Shown here: positions 50,600 through 63,213 of the stretch, piece by piece
Layout of the letters: every line of letters starts with the position of its first letter
Position numbering within the stretch: position 1 is the stretch's first letter
NCBI GenBank assembly: GCA_028023455.1
Contig: JAQFVV010012967.1
Span: 188,001 to 252,000 of the forward strand
DNA: 64,000 nucleotides
Direction: 5' to 3'
From: Epiperipatus broadwayi
Lineage: Eukaryota > Onychophora > Udeonychophora > Euonychophora > Peripatidae
The notes under the pieces: generated by a model
The model's input: only the letters and a program-made list of their open reading frames with translations
Databases searched by the model: none
What the model was told of the DNA's origin: nothing
Translations under genes and position numbers: made by a program

Positions 50600-52252
50600 A
50601 AAGTAGAGCAGTTCCCCCAAACTGATATATTCTAACATAATAAGCTTTGATAAGAAGAAATATATAAAGTAATCAAAGCTGACTGAGGAAAAAATTTAGA
50701 TACATAGAAAAACATATAATTTAATTTATGTAAACGAGAACAAAGAAAGTCAATATGGTTTGACCAGGATAGTCTGGAGTCAATAAAAACACCTAGATAG
50801 CAAATATTATCAACAAATGAAGTGTTAGTACAAGTGCTCAAATACTTATTACAAATAGTAATGTTAAGTGAATGAATATTTGACTTATAAGAAAAATTAA
50901 TAGCTTTTGTTTTATTCAGATTAATTGATAAACCATTAAAAGCTAACCATTTGCTAATTAGGATTAAATCATCATTAATTATTTTTTCAACAAAATTATA
51001 TGAAACTGCAGCATAAAATAAAGCAATATCATCTTCAAAACCATAAATCTTAGATTCTAAGGGTAAAGAAAATAAATCATTTATTTAAATTATAAATAAA
51101 ATGGGACCCAAAACTGAACCTTGTGATGTACCATGGTTAACTGTTATAAAAGAGCTTACAACACCAGAAATATTTGTTGCTTGGTTCCTATCCTTTAAGC
51201 AACTCACAAACCATGAAATAAATCCATGAATATAGTAAAATTTTATGAGATACAAAGTCAAATGCCTTAGACAAGTCTAAATAAATAGCAACAGTTTTAA
51301 AATCCTTATCTAGTGAAGTTGTCAAATTGTTTACATGACTTTAGAAAGTGTGCAATGTACTTCTACCAGAAATAAATCCATATTGATGTTTAGATAAAAT
51401 ATTATTTTTAAATAAAAGTGACATCATTTCCTCTTTAACCACCATGTTTAACAATTTGGATACTACAGATATAATAGAATATGGTCTGTAATTGTCAAGC
51501 TGTGTAGGATCATCCTTTTTGAAAACAGGTATAATAAAACCAACTTTCAAACAAGTAGGAAATAGACCAGGATTTAAGGAAAGATTAAATAAATAAACAA
51601 GAACAGGTGTGAAAGCTGGTTTATTTTTTTAAAAGAATATTTGGTGTTAACCTATCTAAACCAGGTGAACAAACATTCTTTTGAGAGGTCAATTTTACTA
51701 GACAAATCCAAATCAGTAACATCTGTACATAAAAAAGAATTTAGACAAGAATCAGCAGAAGACAATTCTTGTATTTGGTGTTCTATCTATTGACAGATCT
51801 GAAAAAAAATTATTAAATAAGTAAGCAACACATTTTTCATTATTTTCTACTTCAATCAAATTATCATTGTGTTTTATAAATTTAAATTGATTTGACAAAG
51901 GTTTCTTTACAAGAGAATTTATCAATTTCCATTTTAAAGTTATATTTTTATCATTAAAATATTTTTGATAATATTGAAATTTTAATTTCCGAATATCGGA
52001 TTTAATCTCAGTATTTAATTTCTTCAAATTCATAAAATCTCCACACAAAGATTTTAAATGATTTTTTTGATTATTTTTTTCAATCAAATCATTCGTTATC
52101 CAGATTGACCGTTTTTGCATTTTGCTAGTCAATTTAAAACTATCCATAGATTTTGTAATTAAGGATTTACAAATATCCTGAAATTTTAAAAATGCTGAAT
52201 CAATATTATGCAGAGCAAAAGCATAATTCCAATTGTGATCAGATAATAACAT
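50600..52252 (-). pseudogene. Reverse transcriptase of LINE E, broken
   Basis: The stretch 51752-52252 is the pre-RT linker (KMQKRSIWITNDLIEKNN, then a YFNDKN-rich region). 51341-51550 gives the RT fingers: KVGFIIPVFKKDDPTQLDNY, RPYSIISVVSKLL, KHQYGFISGRSTLHTF. After a frameshift come TVAIYLDLSKAFDFVSHKI (motif A), GTSQGSVLGPILFII then a stop and INDLFSLP (motif B), and IYGFEDDIALFYAA with the DD pair at 51029-51034 (a Tyr/Ala pair changed to Phe/Glu). 50632-50841 holds NICYLGVFIDSRLSWSNHI (thumb). The palm aspartates survive but no full frame does. Confidence 0.8.
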
Positions 52253-52306
52253 TTTTAGTTTATTATGTGATAACTTATTAACATATAAACGGGTATTTAC
52301 AGGTTG

Positions 52307-53010
52307 TCAACAATTTAATAACTTCAATACAGTTGCAAAATGATCTGAAATGAAAATATTTAGTACAGATGATTCATAGCTTTGGTTCTGCTTTAATCTG
52401 ATAAATATATGATCCAAAATGGATTGACAAGATATAATAATATGAGTAGGTGAAAAAATAGCTTGATTAAAACCATAACTATAAAGTAAATTCAAATACT
52501 ATATGGTAGGCCCATGTAGATTATTACATAAATCTATATTCAAATCTGCCTTAAGAATTACTGAAGTAGTATGTAAATCAGTCAATAACAACATCAAGTT
52601 CAGCTATAAAATCCAAAATGATACTCGTACATGATCTATATAAAACAATAATAGTTGAGACAAAACAAGGTAAATTCAACTGAATCAAAACACTTTCTGC
52701 AGAGGCAAGAAATGAATTATGATATGTAAATTTAATGTTTTCTTTCACAAAAACTAATACCCACTTGAACGTGAAGACACACGAGGAGAAAGAATATTTG
52801 AATAATCCAGAACATATAAATGCTGTTTTTCAATGGAAATCCAAGATTCAGTTAAAATTATCACATCATAAAAACTGGCAGGAAAACCATTTAAATATAC
52901 AACAAATTCATCAAAATTAGATTTAACACTTCATATATTCATATAAAAAATATTTAAATTAGACAAAGTTTTACCATGAGCATAAAATGTATTGAACTTC
53001 ACTTTAGGAA
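52307..53010 (-). pseudogene. APE-type endonuclease of LINE E
   Basis: From about 52970 leftward the - strand reads LNIFYMNI then VKSNFDEFVVYLNGF and YDVIILTESWIS (catalytic Glu in TESW). Near 52530 ADLNIDLCNNLHGP is the diverged GDFN region, where the Gly is Ala. From 52495 the frame MNLLYSYGFNQAIFSPTHII ends with SILDHIFIRL and ISDHFATVL, the SDH catalytic pair. Intact blocks are separated by frameshifts and stops. Confidence 0.75.
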
Positions 53011-53216
53011 ATAAATTTCAAAACGCTAACAATTCAGACTCATTTTTAATTAAAACGTGGAGAATTCAAATCATTTCTAACATAAACCAAAACATTATGT
53101 ATAAAAGCCAAACCTTTACGTTCACACATTTTTTGCTTAGCTATCCATAACAGTTGTCATTAAATGAGTTGATATTCCTAAAAAATTTTACAGTCATATG
53201 CATAGCATAAAATTTG

Positions 53217-53250
53217 TGAAGAAGAAGAACAACAACAATAATAATAATAG
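53217..53250. repeat. (GAA)n(CAA)n(TAA)n array between LINEs E and B
   Basis: GAAGAAGAAGAA changes into CAACAACAA and then TAATAATAATA, at the 5' side of LINE E and the 5' break of LINE B. Confidence 0.85.
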
Positions 53251-54790
53251 CCTGCATTGCATATATGCATAACATCTAGGTCTTCTTTCTGTCTCAAAAG
53301 CAGATACCAATACTACAGAAAATACTTCAAGACTTTCAATCAACATACCATCTAAAATTTAATCAGAATAATACTGCTGCATGGTAACTATACCAGTAAG
53401 CCATGCACACAAATTTTTCAAGATAAACCATCTGCTTTCCTAAGATTTCATTTCTACATGCGGACTGACTCAATGAAGCAAAAAATCCAGAACAAGTTAA
53501 AAGATGAAGCAGAATAGTGCATTGCTTCTCTATCAAAAGCATACCTCTTAATATATAGTAAAGTACAACTGTTCAACAAACTGGTGATCATCAAGATTAT
53601 TTACTATTCTCCCATAATTCAATTCTCCAAAGTGTTCACATCAAAAAGTTCATATTGTAATAAACTTCTATAGAATAGAAAGACAATGTCAATATCTGAA
53701 AAATGCCTTAATTGCCCAACAATACACAATGGCTTGAGTCTACATAATATACATATTTTTTCAAATACAGAAGACCACAAATCTTATAATATCCATCCTC
53801 AGACATTTCACAGAACTTCAATGTCTAATCCAAATAATACCTACAGACAAACTTCCACCTTCACATTGCTATCTATCATCAGTTATCAACCAGTTTAGAA
53901 CCACACATACTCAAATATCACTGCAAACAATAAAATGTTCATATTGTCAGATCTATGCACTGGTATACCTAGGACATACACCAGATATTTCAACCCAGAT
54001 GCTCAAAGTAAACAACTGACAGCTGCTTAAAAATTTTTTAAAATGGTCCATGTAGCCCAAATTTTTTGATTTCCCCCTTAGATAAATCTATATGTCTTAC
54101 CAACATCATAGCTTTCTAAGGTATACAAAAATAAACCTTTTCTGCACACTATGCCAAAGCAGAAGAATCTCAACAAAATCTGTTTTACAACTGCTCAGCA
54201 TTAAACAACATTCGGCATGAAGTAACTAACACATATAGACAATCAAACATCCCTCTGCAGAATATTATCAGCGCATTCTGCAGAACATCCATCCCTACAG
54301 TCCATGCAGCAACTTCCGTGCTCTATATATTCTGGTGTACATGATGCACATTCACATTTGGCAATAATACAAGGTGACATACATCAATATTTCATAACAA
54401 ATTTCCACAATTAAAATCAGAGACAATAAAATAGTACACCCAGAGATTTTTTGCAACGACTTGGTCACTCATAAAACAATGTTCAAATTTCTAATCAGAG
54501 AAGTTCTGTCATTTTTCAAATCAGTTAATATACTCAAAAATAGAATGCAAGAAAATGGGCATCACAAAATCCAAGAAGTGATATATGGCAATAAAACATA
54601 CACAATATTGCCAGTAGAAACATATTCCAGCTTAAAAAATCAATATCTGAAGACTATCAAACTATTACAAAGCATATATGGAAAAAATGTATATACTATA
54701 TACATGTGTATTAATTATTCAAATGTAAATAAGATAACTTTGAGAAACAATTTAAAGAAAACCAATGGGATTAAAAAAATCTAACGGAAG
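53251..54790 (+). pseudogene. ORF2 C-terminal remains of LINE B
   Basis: The start reads ACIAYMHNI then a stop, then VFFLSQKQIPILQ, matching A's IACMDCVTIFFPS; where the family would have two Asp after Met, this copy has His-Asn. Next come a degenerate thumb region, KFFDFPL near 54060 matching A's KLFDFLL, and a faint zf-RVT. The last open part (54461-54784) holds FLIREVLSFFKSVNILKNRM and a YGNKTYTI block, probably the extreme C-terminus, which is not readable in A. Confidence 0.65.
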
Positions 54791-54984
54791 TCTTATAAAT
54801 TTAGTATTATAACCTATAACAAACAATCCATCACTCACCCAGCTTATATTTGTAAAGACTTGTAAAGAACTTAGTTAGACACAATATACACAATCCTTAG
54901 GAACATCAATGTAAACACATGTATACGAAAAGTATTAATGTAACCTGGTCTTCTAGTCTTAATAAAATTTCTTTTTGAAACATA
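53251..54984 (+). mobile_element. LINE copy B, 5'-truncated inside the RT
   Basis: Begins directly at the RT catalytic box, so all upstream domains are missing. It is collinear with element A from there to the 3' end, which is AATAAAATTTCTTTTTGAAA plus CATA at 54962-54984, matching A's end at 49942-49966. It carries many stops and frameshifts and is somewhat less preserved than A. Confidence 0.8.
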
Positions 54985-55200
54985 ATTCAATTCAAAATCT
55001 ATTTATTATGTGCATTTCAGCACTTACACTTTAAGAGAAATACACAATAACAAAAAAAAAAACAATAAGCAAATACAAATTACATACATAAGATTATATA
55101 TACATAAATGTTCGTAATTATATATTTAGTTGCTATCTAGCATTCATAATAAACTGATCACAAAAAATATCAATATTATAAATATATGTGTATATGTGTC
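54985..55200 (-). mobile_element. 3' end fragment of a LINE D-like element
   Basis: Begins with ATTCAATTCA, then a TTTATTATGTGC-like and CAGCACTTACAC stretch, collinear with the 3' end of LINE D at 42641-42720 (ATTCA repeats, TTTATTTAAGTGC, AAACAACAG). Only the tail and part of the 3' region are present. It abuts LINE B's 3' end in tail-to-tail orientation. Confidence 0.55.
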
Positions 55201-57957
55201 TTAATGTAAAAAAAAAGAAAGTAGCAAAGAATAGCAAAAATTGAAAGATTTGTTTGTTATGACTATACAAATCAATCTAAGAAATACATTTGATATTTTG
55301 CTGCAATGTCTTTTAATTTCTTTTGTAACAAACTTTTTATTGTTAATAATATTACTAGCATATATTAATGTAGTTCACCTGTTTATTTTATTCTTTTCTA
55401 TAGTTACAATGAAATCAATGAATATTTATCTTTTTAAAATAAATGGAGTCTATTTCTCTCTTGAAAATTGTGATTAAGTTCACCATTATTTTACATGCTT
55501 TCAATCCTCATTCCAATGAAAACATGCCCTTTAAATTATAGAATCATTGTCATTATATCTAATTAGGTGAAAATTATCTTATGACTTATTGTATTTCCAT
55601 CATAAAAAATCTACATACCAGCTATTTGTAAATGAATATGACCAATTCCACTTAAAAGAAAGGACACAAAGAAAAAACATGTTCTAGAAATGAGTTTTGC
55701 ATATACAAATGAATCTGTAAAATATAAATGCATCCACATGTAAAATATGATGGTTCAATGTTCTGCGTATTTTATATTTTGTAATGCTGCCATTTAATTT
55801 ATTCAGCAGAAAACCTTTTCTTTCTGAAATAATTTCAACAATACATCTAATTGTAACCCCTAAGGCATTCTATTCTCTATCATATCTTCCTAATAAAAAA
55901 TAATCAATATTGAACTTTTTTGAAATGTTTTGAGTTTATTTTTATAACATACATAAGTCTATTTCTTCTATGGAAATATACTCAAGTTATCATAAAACAC
56001 TCTTTTAAGAAGTCTTGTGTTGTTTATTTGTTTTGCATGTTCAATTCATTGGGAAGTTTTAACCATTGACATTTTATTGAGAAAATGAGGAATTTTTAAG
56101 AATAAAAGATACTAAATTAGACTTTACAGCAAATCCAATCTATGTATTTTCTTTTCATTGCTTGATCTGTTCTTCCAAAAAACTTGTAACCTCTACCTGT
56201 TCTATTACACCTCCTCTGAAACAGTTTCCCAAGAAAAACTCTATCATTCTGACTACCATTATCGTACTCTTTTCTAGTTTTGAAGAGTTTGTATCACATA
56301 AAGTTTGCATATTTTATGTAACCATATTTAGGGAAAAAAAATTTTAATATTTATGTTCTACAATGATTTCTGTTTTATCACTACTATTGATATTATTTTT
56401 ATTACTATGATGATTAATAAACTAAGCATGACAACCTAGTCAAACTGTCTGAGGCAGATCATTTTTGGACATTTTCTAGTTCCCTTCCACTTTCTGGGTG
56501 GGCAGAAATAATCCTAAATAGGATTGCTTAGACATAAGATTTTTGCCTAATGGAACTTCTATCTCAAGTCCAGTTCCAATCTGACTTATTAATTATTGCA
56601 TTGCCTTGAGCAAAGATTCATCTCAAGGCTGCCAACTTAATAAGCTTGTTTCCATCATTACTTTCTTAATTCTTAAGGTTTGATCTAAGAAAAAAGAAAA
56701 GGGAATTAAGACAGAAATTTGGGCTTTAAGTTAAGGATGGAAATGTGATTGCATAAATATAATATCCTATTGTCACAGTTAATATAGGGATATGTTTGAT
56801 GGAATAAATGATTCATGGCAATCAGGCCTGACATTAACTTAAGTGACTGAGATAGAAAAAAAGGAGACGGAAAAACTTTATATTGAAAAGGGTACTTAGT
56901 TTTTGGAGAACCATCATCCTATCATGCAATGCAACTGGAGCACTTAGTCAGTCATTGTTTATTTGTTATTCACAGTTGACCTCACATCTGAATGTCATTT
57001 CACTATCTATCACTTGTGGTAGCCTGTAGGAATCCTTCTATAATTCTCTACACAAATAACTTGTTAAAATTATACTATTTGATTTCTTTTATTGAGGGTA
57101 GCAACAAAATTGTGTATTTGTTTTTTATAAAATCAACTAAATCTGTCTTTTATAAAAATAGTTACAAAATATTTTAAAGTAATATACATTTACAAGCTAA
57201 AGCATCTGACTTTTTGGAACATTAATTACTAAACAAAAATCTTTGTAGTTTACATTTAAAACAATATTTTGTAAATTGTCCTTTTTAATAGACAAGAATA
57301 CCAAAATCATCAGGGTACTATAAATCTTGACAAGAAGATGAAGTTATTATTTTGTGCTTATAACTGAAATTAAAAATCCTATCATCAAATTTGTGTTTTC
57401 ATTTTGGTGCCTGTTATATAAAGCAACTTATAAAATGTTTCAAAGATTAATATAGATTCCTATTTGTCACCATTTTTTATTTCAAATGTCTTAGACTTTA
57501 ACCAAAAGTATTACTATTTTTTTTCATACCATTATATAGAAATATGAATAAAATTTTATTAGATAACTAGTTATTTATTTTCGAACATTAATGCAAGACT
57601 TATTATTGTCTAAGTCAATAAAAAGCAATATGCAAACGACAATTTTGCTCATGATGTCGTTGTTGTTGTTTTCATCCAATGCAACCTATGTCTCTGTTTG
57701 CTAGTTATCTGTAACTGAAATATACTATTCAGTGCAATTTTTGAAATTATTTTTACTATAATGAATAGAAATAAATAAATATAAATAATTGAATATTTTA
57801 TTGTTTCAGAATTCATAAGTTTATGCACTAAAAGTTACAGATATGAGCAATCTACGGATCTTAAGCTCCAGAGTTCGCCACTGCTGCTGCATCAACCAAG
57901 CAATAATTACTGCAATGTTTTTTTATGTTTATAAATTGGAATATTACAACCGCCCTA
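55201..57957. other. AT-rich noncoding DNA
   Basis: No gene recognised. A less AT-rich patch at about 56440-56660 has a short inverted match (GCCTTGAG/CTCAAGGC near 56602 and 56621), otherwise nothing I can name. Small hydrophobic open frames here look like chance. Confidence 0.45.
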
Positions 57958-58170
57958 TCATATTGGCATAAATTTATGGGTACAAATATTTTCAAAAACA
58001 ATTTTTAAAAATCCAATAATTTTGAAGTTAATATTGCGTCTATGTATTTTAAAGTCATCTGGAATCTCATCAAAACTCAGAATCTTTTTATGTTTAAGAT
58101 TACAAAAAGTAATTTTAATCTCATCAAACTGGATATCTTTATCCAAATCTAAATGAGGTAGTAGAATATA
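57958..58170 (-). pseudogene. LINE reverse transcriptase N-terminal fragment
   Basis: The - strand frame reads LPHLDLDKDIQFDEIKITF, then NLKHKKILSFDEIPDDF, then INFKIIGFLKIVFENI. This resembles the start of LINE RT domains (x-I-x-x-x-EI..A...L...K(S/A)PG.D.IP..F.K), with the usual SPG changed to ILS. It ends near 57958 without later RT motifs. The element family cannot be set from so little. Confidence 0.5.
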
Positions 58171-59726
58171 TATATATATATATTGAATTTATAATTAAAT
58201 GCAATAATCTAAGTGTGCAAAATATCATCATCATTATATTTCAAAGTGGCATGCATTGATTTAATGGTATTATAATACGATTACTTTTGATTCATGAAAA
58301 AAATAATCTAAAAATGATTAACAATTATCAAATTAATGTATCATCTTGATGTGTGTGTGTGTATATATATATATATATGTGTGTGTGTACACGTTTAACT
58401 ATAATAAGTTGAATAGTTTCACATATATTAACAAAGTTATTATTTTTTTTATTGGTTTATTAAGATATAAACATAATTGAATGGTTTATTGAACAAGAAT
58501 TCATAAGAAATTTCAATACTGGTAATGACTGGATCAAATCTCTTGGGATCCTTTTTATTATATATATATATATTGTCTTCAATTAAAATTAATATAAAGG
58601 GTAAAAATAATTGAATTTTAAAAATGTACAGATATGAAGATGCTTAAAAATTAATTTAATAAAAAAGGCATAAAAAATATTGGAGATTTGGGATGCATTT
58701 TAACCATTTTGAATTATTTGATGTTTTTTTTTTTTGTTTTCATTCCATGACAATCAAGTATTCTCTTTATAGTGATGAGATATAACAGGTTTGACTTGCC
58801 TCGAATGCTAAAAAAGATTAGTACCGTACTAATTATTTTTATAAATCATATATATAAAGAATTTTTATTTAAAATATATATTATTTTATCATTGGGAAAA
58901 ATTGCTAATCAACATAAAAATTAGAATAGAAGTAAATAAAAAAGGAAAAGACATCAAAAGTAATATATTTACAGGATGCTTTTAACTAAATGAGACAAAT
59001 ATTTTTATGTTAACTTTTGTACCTTACGATAGCAATAAAAATAACTATGCAACACAGATCTATAATCAAACTGATAATACTTGATTGTTATTAATGGATG
59101 GTGGCAATTGCTTGTCGCTTTTTAACATAATTTATTTTTGGTATATAATTTTAGAAGTATATCATAGACTTTATTAAATTCTTACATCATATTATATCTG
59201 GAAATATTCATTCTAAAATGGAAAGGGAAGTCATAAATTATTCTTTTTAAATAGCCCATTGCAGAGCAAATGCCTCTCTTATACTCTTATATTTATTATT
59301 ATTTCTATCAAATTTTATAAAAATACATTAACAAAACATTATTCACAACTTTCAGGAGACATTTATATTTTGAAATCAACAAAATTATGATGTGACTCCA
59401 ACTTACTTAATGCTATAACAGCACTGGATAAAATTTATTAAGCACTAGCATCTATTGATTAATGAAACTTACTTTAATTGTTATAACTGGAATGAGAGAA
59501 AGGATATTTGCTATTGAATAGCGTTATGTAAGCTGATTTCATGATTTTTTTTTGTTTCGTACCATTCCTGGCCACCTGATAGAAGTACCTACAGTTATTA
59601 AAATAGTAAGGATACTATAATATATATAACTGTAAAGCCAAGTAAATTCAAAATATTAGGATATTTTGGATTTTGGTTGATAGCTTGATAGTAGAATAAT
59701 AGAGATAAAAAAAAATTTGTATTGAA
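58171..59726. other. AT-rich noncoding DNA with TA/TG microsatellites
   Basis: TA runs at about 58168-58182 and 58558-58572, and a mirror-like (GT)n(AT)n(GT)n array at 58351-58390. No coding similarity. Confidence 0.5.
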
Positions 59727-61106
59727 TGCCTAGACTAAAATCTTAAAAATAAGTGATAATTTTTATATATATATTTAAATGCTTTTATTGACCATGCACT
59801 AAAAAGAAGAAGAAAATTCTTTCTTCAATCACAATTGGGTTTTTTAGATTTAACTTGCAATAAAAGAACATCCAGAAATTAATGCAGTCGATTCATTGTT
59901 ATAAAAAATAAGGATTGATTTAATTAATTTCTGGATCCCTATGCTTTTATTTCAAATTTAATCTAAAAACCCCACTTGTGGTTGAAGAAACAATTTTTTT
60001 TTTTCATTTTAGTGCATGGTCAATAAAAGCATTTAAATATATACACCTGGGTCTCGTTTTATGTGGTAGATAGGTTCCACAGAAAACCCATATTAAAAAA
60101 AAATTGCACAAAAATAGACTTAATATACCTTGAAAAATGGGGCATAGGGTCTGTAATTTTCAGAATTCACATAAAAGCAAAGCGATAAGGAAAAATTACT
60201 TTAAAATTCGCATTAAAAAAATAAGGAAATAAAGTATGATTAATAAAAAATATCAAATATTTGAAAAAAATTGGTACAAGACAAACTTTTTTTTACATCT
60301 TTTTTTTTTAACTACAGTATTTAATTTGACATTTTATCATACGTATTTTAATCATTATGCGGATCATTTGTAAATTGGTAAGAAATCAGATTCATCGATG
60401 TGATGTAGCTCCTTCTTGAATGAAGTCAAGAATCTCTCAGCAATTATGCCCAGAGAAACTTGTTAGCCACTTTATTTTCAATTCCCTACTCTAAGTTTTC
60501 CCATATTCTGCTCCATCCCATTTACACAACTAGTGTCAATTTCAGTCTTGTGCTGTGTTAATGATTTTCTGTTGACAACTGATTTTTACTACTGAAATAA
60601 ATTTTAAATGTTCACATTTTGTTTCTATATTAAAAAAATGAGATGCAATCAAAACAAAAAGATTATACATTATCATTAGACATATTTTCAGTTTATAAAA
60701 TCAATAAAATCATTATTTATTTTAAAAATCTACATTATTTATTTCTGTTATACCTAACAAAATACATTTTAAAAGTTTAAAATTTTTGAATATTTATTGC
60801 AATATTTTTATATGTAAGTATAAACCTATTATTATTATTTACTCATTAGTATAAGTAGGTTATTTATTCTAAATACAGCTTCAGGCCATATTGTTATATT
60901 TTTGAAAAAGAAAAAAAGTATTTCAAATCAAAATAAGTTATTAATAATTTAAATTTCTTGATATGTAATAAACATAGTAAAATATGAAAAATATTAAGAA
61001 GAAACATGAATCGCATAACTTCAAAATCGCATTAAAATAATCCGCATAAAACGAGACCCAGGTGTATTAAAAATTATCTCTTATTTTTAAGATTTTAGTC
61101 TAGGCA
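59727..61106. mobile_element. Fold-back element interrupted by Tigger-like copy 2
   Basis: The left arm 59727-59885 is the reverse complement of a right arm now in two pieces: 59922-60043 (from TTAATTTCTGGAT to CATTTAAATATATA) and 61065-61106 (TATTAAAAATTATCTC to TTTTAGTCTAGGCA). Removing 60044-61064 and one TA copy restores an uninterrupted palindrome of about 355 bp with about 160-bp arms and a 36-bp loop. The outer ends are TGCCTAGAC/GTCTAGGCA. No coding content, so it is a non-autonomous fold-back or MITE-like element. Confidence 0.85.
60044..61064. mobile_element. Tigger/pogo-like DNA transposon, copy 2
   Basis: Ends CACCTGGGTCTCGTTTTATG and CATAAAACGAGACCCAGGTG form near-perfect TIRs of at least 20 bp flanked by TA. 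Subterminal GATAGGTTCCACAGAAAACC and CACAAAAATAGACTTAATA match copy 1 (14794-15760). A copy 2-specific block (about 60395-60545) on the - strand reads VNG then WSRIWENLE after a frame slip, weakly like the C-terminal 'W..IWP' motif of Tigger transposases; this is tentative. No intact transposase. Confidence 0.7.
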
Positions 61107-62979
61107 CAGTAAATGAAAATGTAAAACTATGACATGCTTTAAATTGACTTTTGTAGACATTTTAAATAAATGTTCAAAATTTTAAGAAAAAGATCAAAAG
61201 TTAACAAACAAACAAGCAAGCAAAACAAAATTCTAACTTCAATAAGAAGAGTTAAAAAAAAGATGACTGTTGGAATTCAAAAGTTCTCACTGATGAAAGC
61301 CATAATGGAGTTATGAATAAGCAGCACTGGATAGATATTTATTAAGCATTATCTTCAAGCTTTCACTAAGTGGAATAGTTAGAGTGAGAGAAAGAGAATT
61401 TTCTGTTAAATATTTATATCTTCTATAATTAAAATTTATTTGTACTTTCTATAATTTTTTGATTTATTTAAACTTTAATTTTAATTAAATTCATATATTT
61501 AATGAATTAATAGTCAATTATTTTGTTGCTCACAGAATTGTGAATTTCAAGCACTGGAAAAAATAAACTGAACTTGGATTCAGGAATCTTTAATTTTTGA
61601 ATTGATCAAATCACAGGTTGCACTTTGATCCAAGAACTTTTTGCTCTTTAATTTTATTTTCTGCAACCATGGTAAATTATGCAGGATATTAAGTCAATAA
61701 TTTGCTTAGACAGCAGATTAGTTAATTTGCTGGTAGTGAGATTTTGTAGTCAATTAATAAGAAAATATAATAAAAATGTATTAATACTAACTTTTTTTAT
61801 AAAAAGAGAAGTGCATGCTTTAAAATGTTATTAAATATTTTAAATTTATTATTATATTTTAAAAATTTGTTTACATTGTTTTATAGAATTAAATAATAAA
61901 TGTCCAACTAGTTTTAATAGTATCTAATAATGGTTAATCTGATTGGATGTTGTTTTTCTCTGGTCATCATCAATTATATTCTAAGAGAAAAGTGGTATGC
62001 ATCAAATCTATCTATTCTTTCCAAATTTTTTCCTTCTTATTCTATGCTTAAATATTTATTTTACATCATCTATCAACTTTTTATTTTTTTTACTTTTTTT
62101 TATCTCTTGATACTTTTGACATTTTATTTCATCATATGTTTCGTAAATTATTTTTCCCCAATTATTTTTATTAAAATGCTTGTGATGGGCTTAAAAAAAA
62201 TATGACCTTATTTATAGTAAACTTTTTGGGTTATAAATATTTTGGTGAATCATTGGAATTTTTTAAAATTCCAAAGTGTTTTATTTTTTCACACTGGCCC
62301 TGATTTGCATTTTTTCATATAGTAAAAAAATAGAAACTAGAATATGTTTTAAAATATGTTTATTAGTTAAGAATTCAATGAATTTTCATAAATTTGACAA
62401 ACTAGCAAGATTAAAAAAGTAATTGTTAATATTTAATTGTAATTAGGGGTACAATAAATTTATATGTACTATGTATGTATGAAAATTCTCATAATATAAT
62501 TAACATATTCACTATGTTTCAAATCTGTATCAGAAGAACTTTGGAAATTTGTTTAGGCCTAGATTTTTTTCTTTAGGTGGTGACACCATAATCAACCAGT
62601 ATTGATTGGTAAATGGACTTAGATACTGTTAATCTGAATTGATTAGATGAGTGTTAATTTATTGATTGTGAATACAAAAAAACATGGTATGAAGAGTAAT
62701 ATCCTTTCATGGAGTTATTTTTTGGATTTACTTTTTTTTTACAGTATATGTTTGTGTATTTAAGAAATATATGTCTGACTCAAGTCTTGGAATAATGTTA
62801 CTTGTTTTTTTTACTTTAATCTATAATGTGCATTATTGATATATATTAAAGACTTCTTTAAAAAATATAGACATTATTATATTTTAACAATGATTTTCTC
62901 TGATGTTGCATCTTTCACAAAAGAAATAATGTAATTTATTACACAAAAAAATTTGAACTTATACTTTACTTACTTAAGA
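61107..62979. other. AT-rich noncoding DNA
   Basis: No gene recognised. A frame near 61930-62205 encodes a Phe/Ile/Leu-rich hydrophobic peptide typical of chance frames in AT-rich DNA. Confidence 0.5.
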
Positions 62980-63213
62980 TACCATTTCCAACTTTCTTAT
63001 ACACTTAACAATACTATTTTTTACCCAAAACTTTACTCTTATAGTTTTGACTGTCCTGCAGTCATCATCAGAGATCTTTACAATCCTATTTCCAAAAACC
63101 AATTAGGATTATAAAGATCTCTGATGATGACTGCAGGACAGTTGAAACTGTAAGAGTAAAGTTTTGGTGTAAAAAATAGTATTGTTAAGTGTATAAGAAA
63201 GTTGGAAATGGTA
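62980..63213. repeat. Inverted repeat, about 109-bp arms, 15-bp loop
   Basis: The left arm (62980-63088) and right arm (63104-63213) are reverse complements over almost their full length. They include the block CAGTCATCATCAGAGATCTT and its inverse, and the ends TACCATTTCCAAC/GTTGGAAATGGTA. The arms differ at only a few sites. It is probably a palindromic MITE. Confidence 0.9.

Larger units (their letters stand above)
50030..53216 (-). mobile_element. Jockey/CR1-type LINE E, near full length, decayed
   Basis: Read from right to left: possible ORF1 end (53050-53200), endonuclease (about 52310-53010), linker and RT (about 50600-52250), C-terminal region to about 50050. It differs from LINE D in sequence but shares the jockey/CR1-type RT motifs. 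Many stops and indels are present. Both ends meet microsatellites (49961-50041 and 53217-53250). Confidence 0.8.

Noticed and set aside
61930-62205. 91-codon Phe/Leu/Ile-rich frame resembling a membrane protein
   Set aside because: Composition is what T-rich noncoding DNA encodes; no family similarity recognised.
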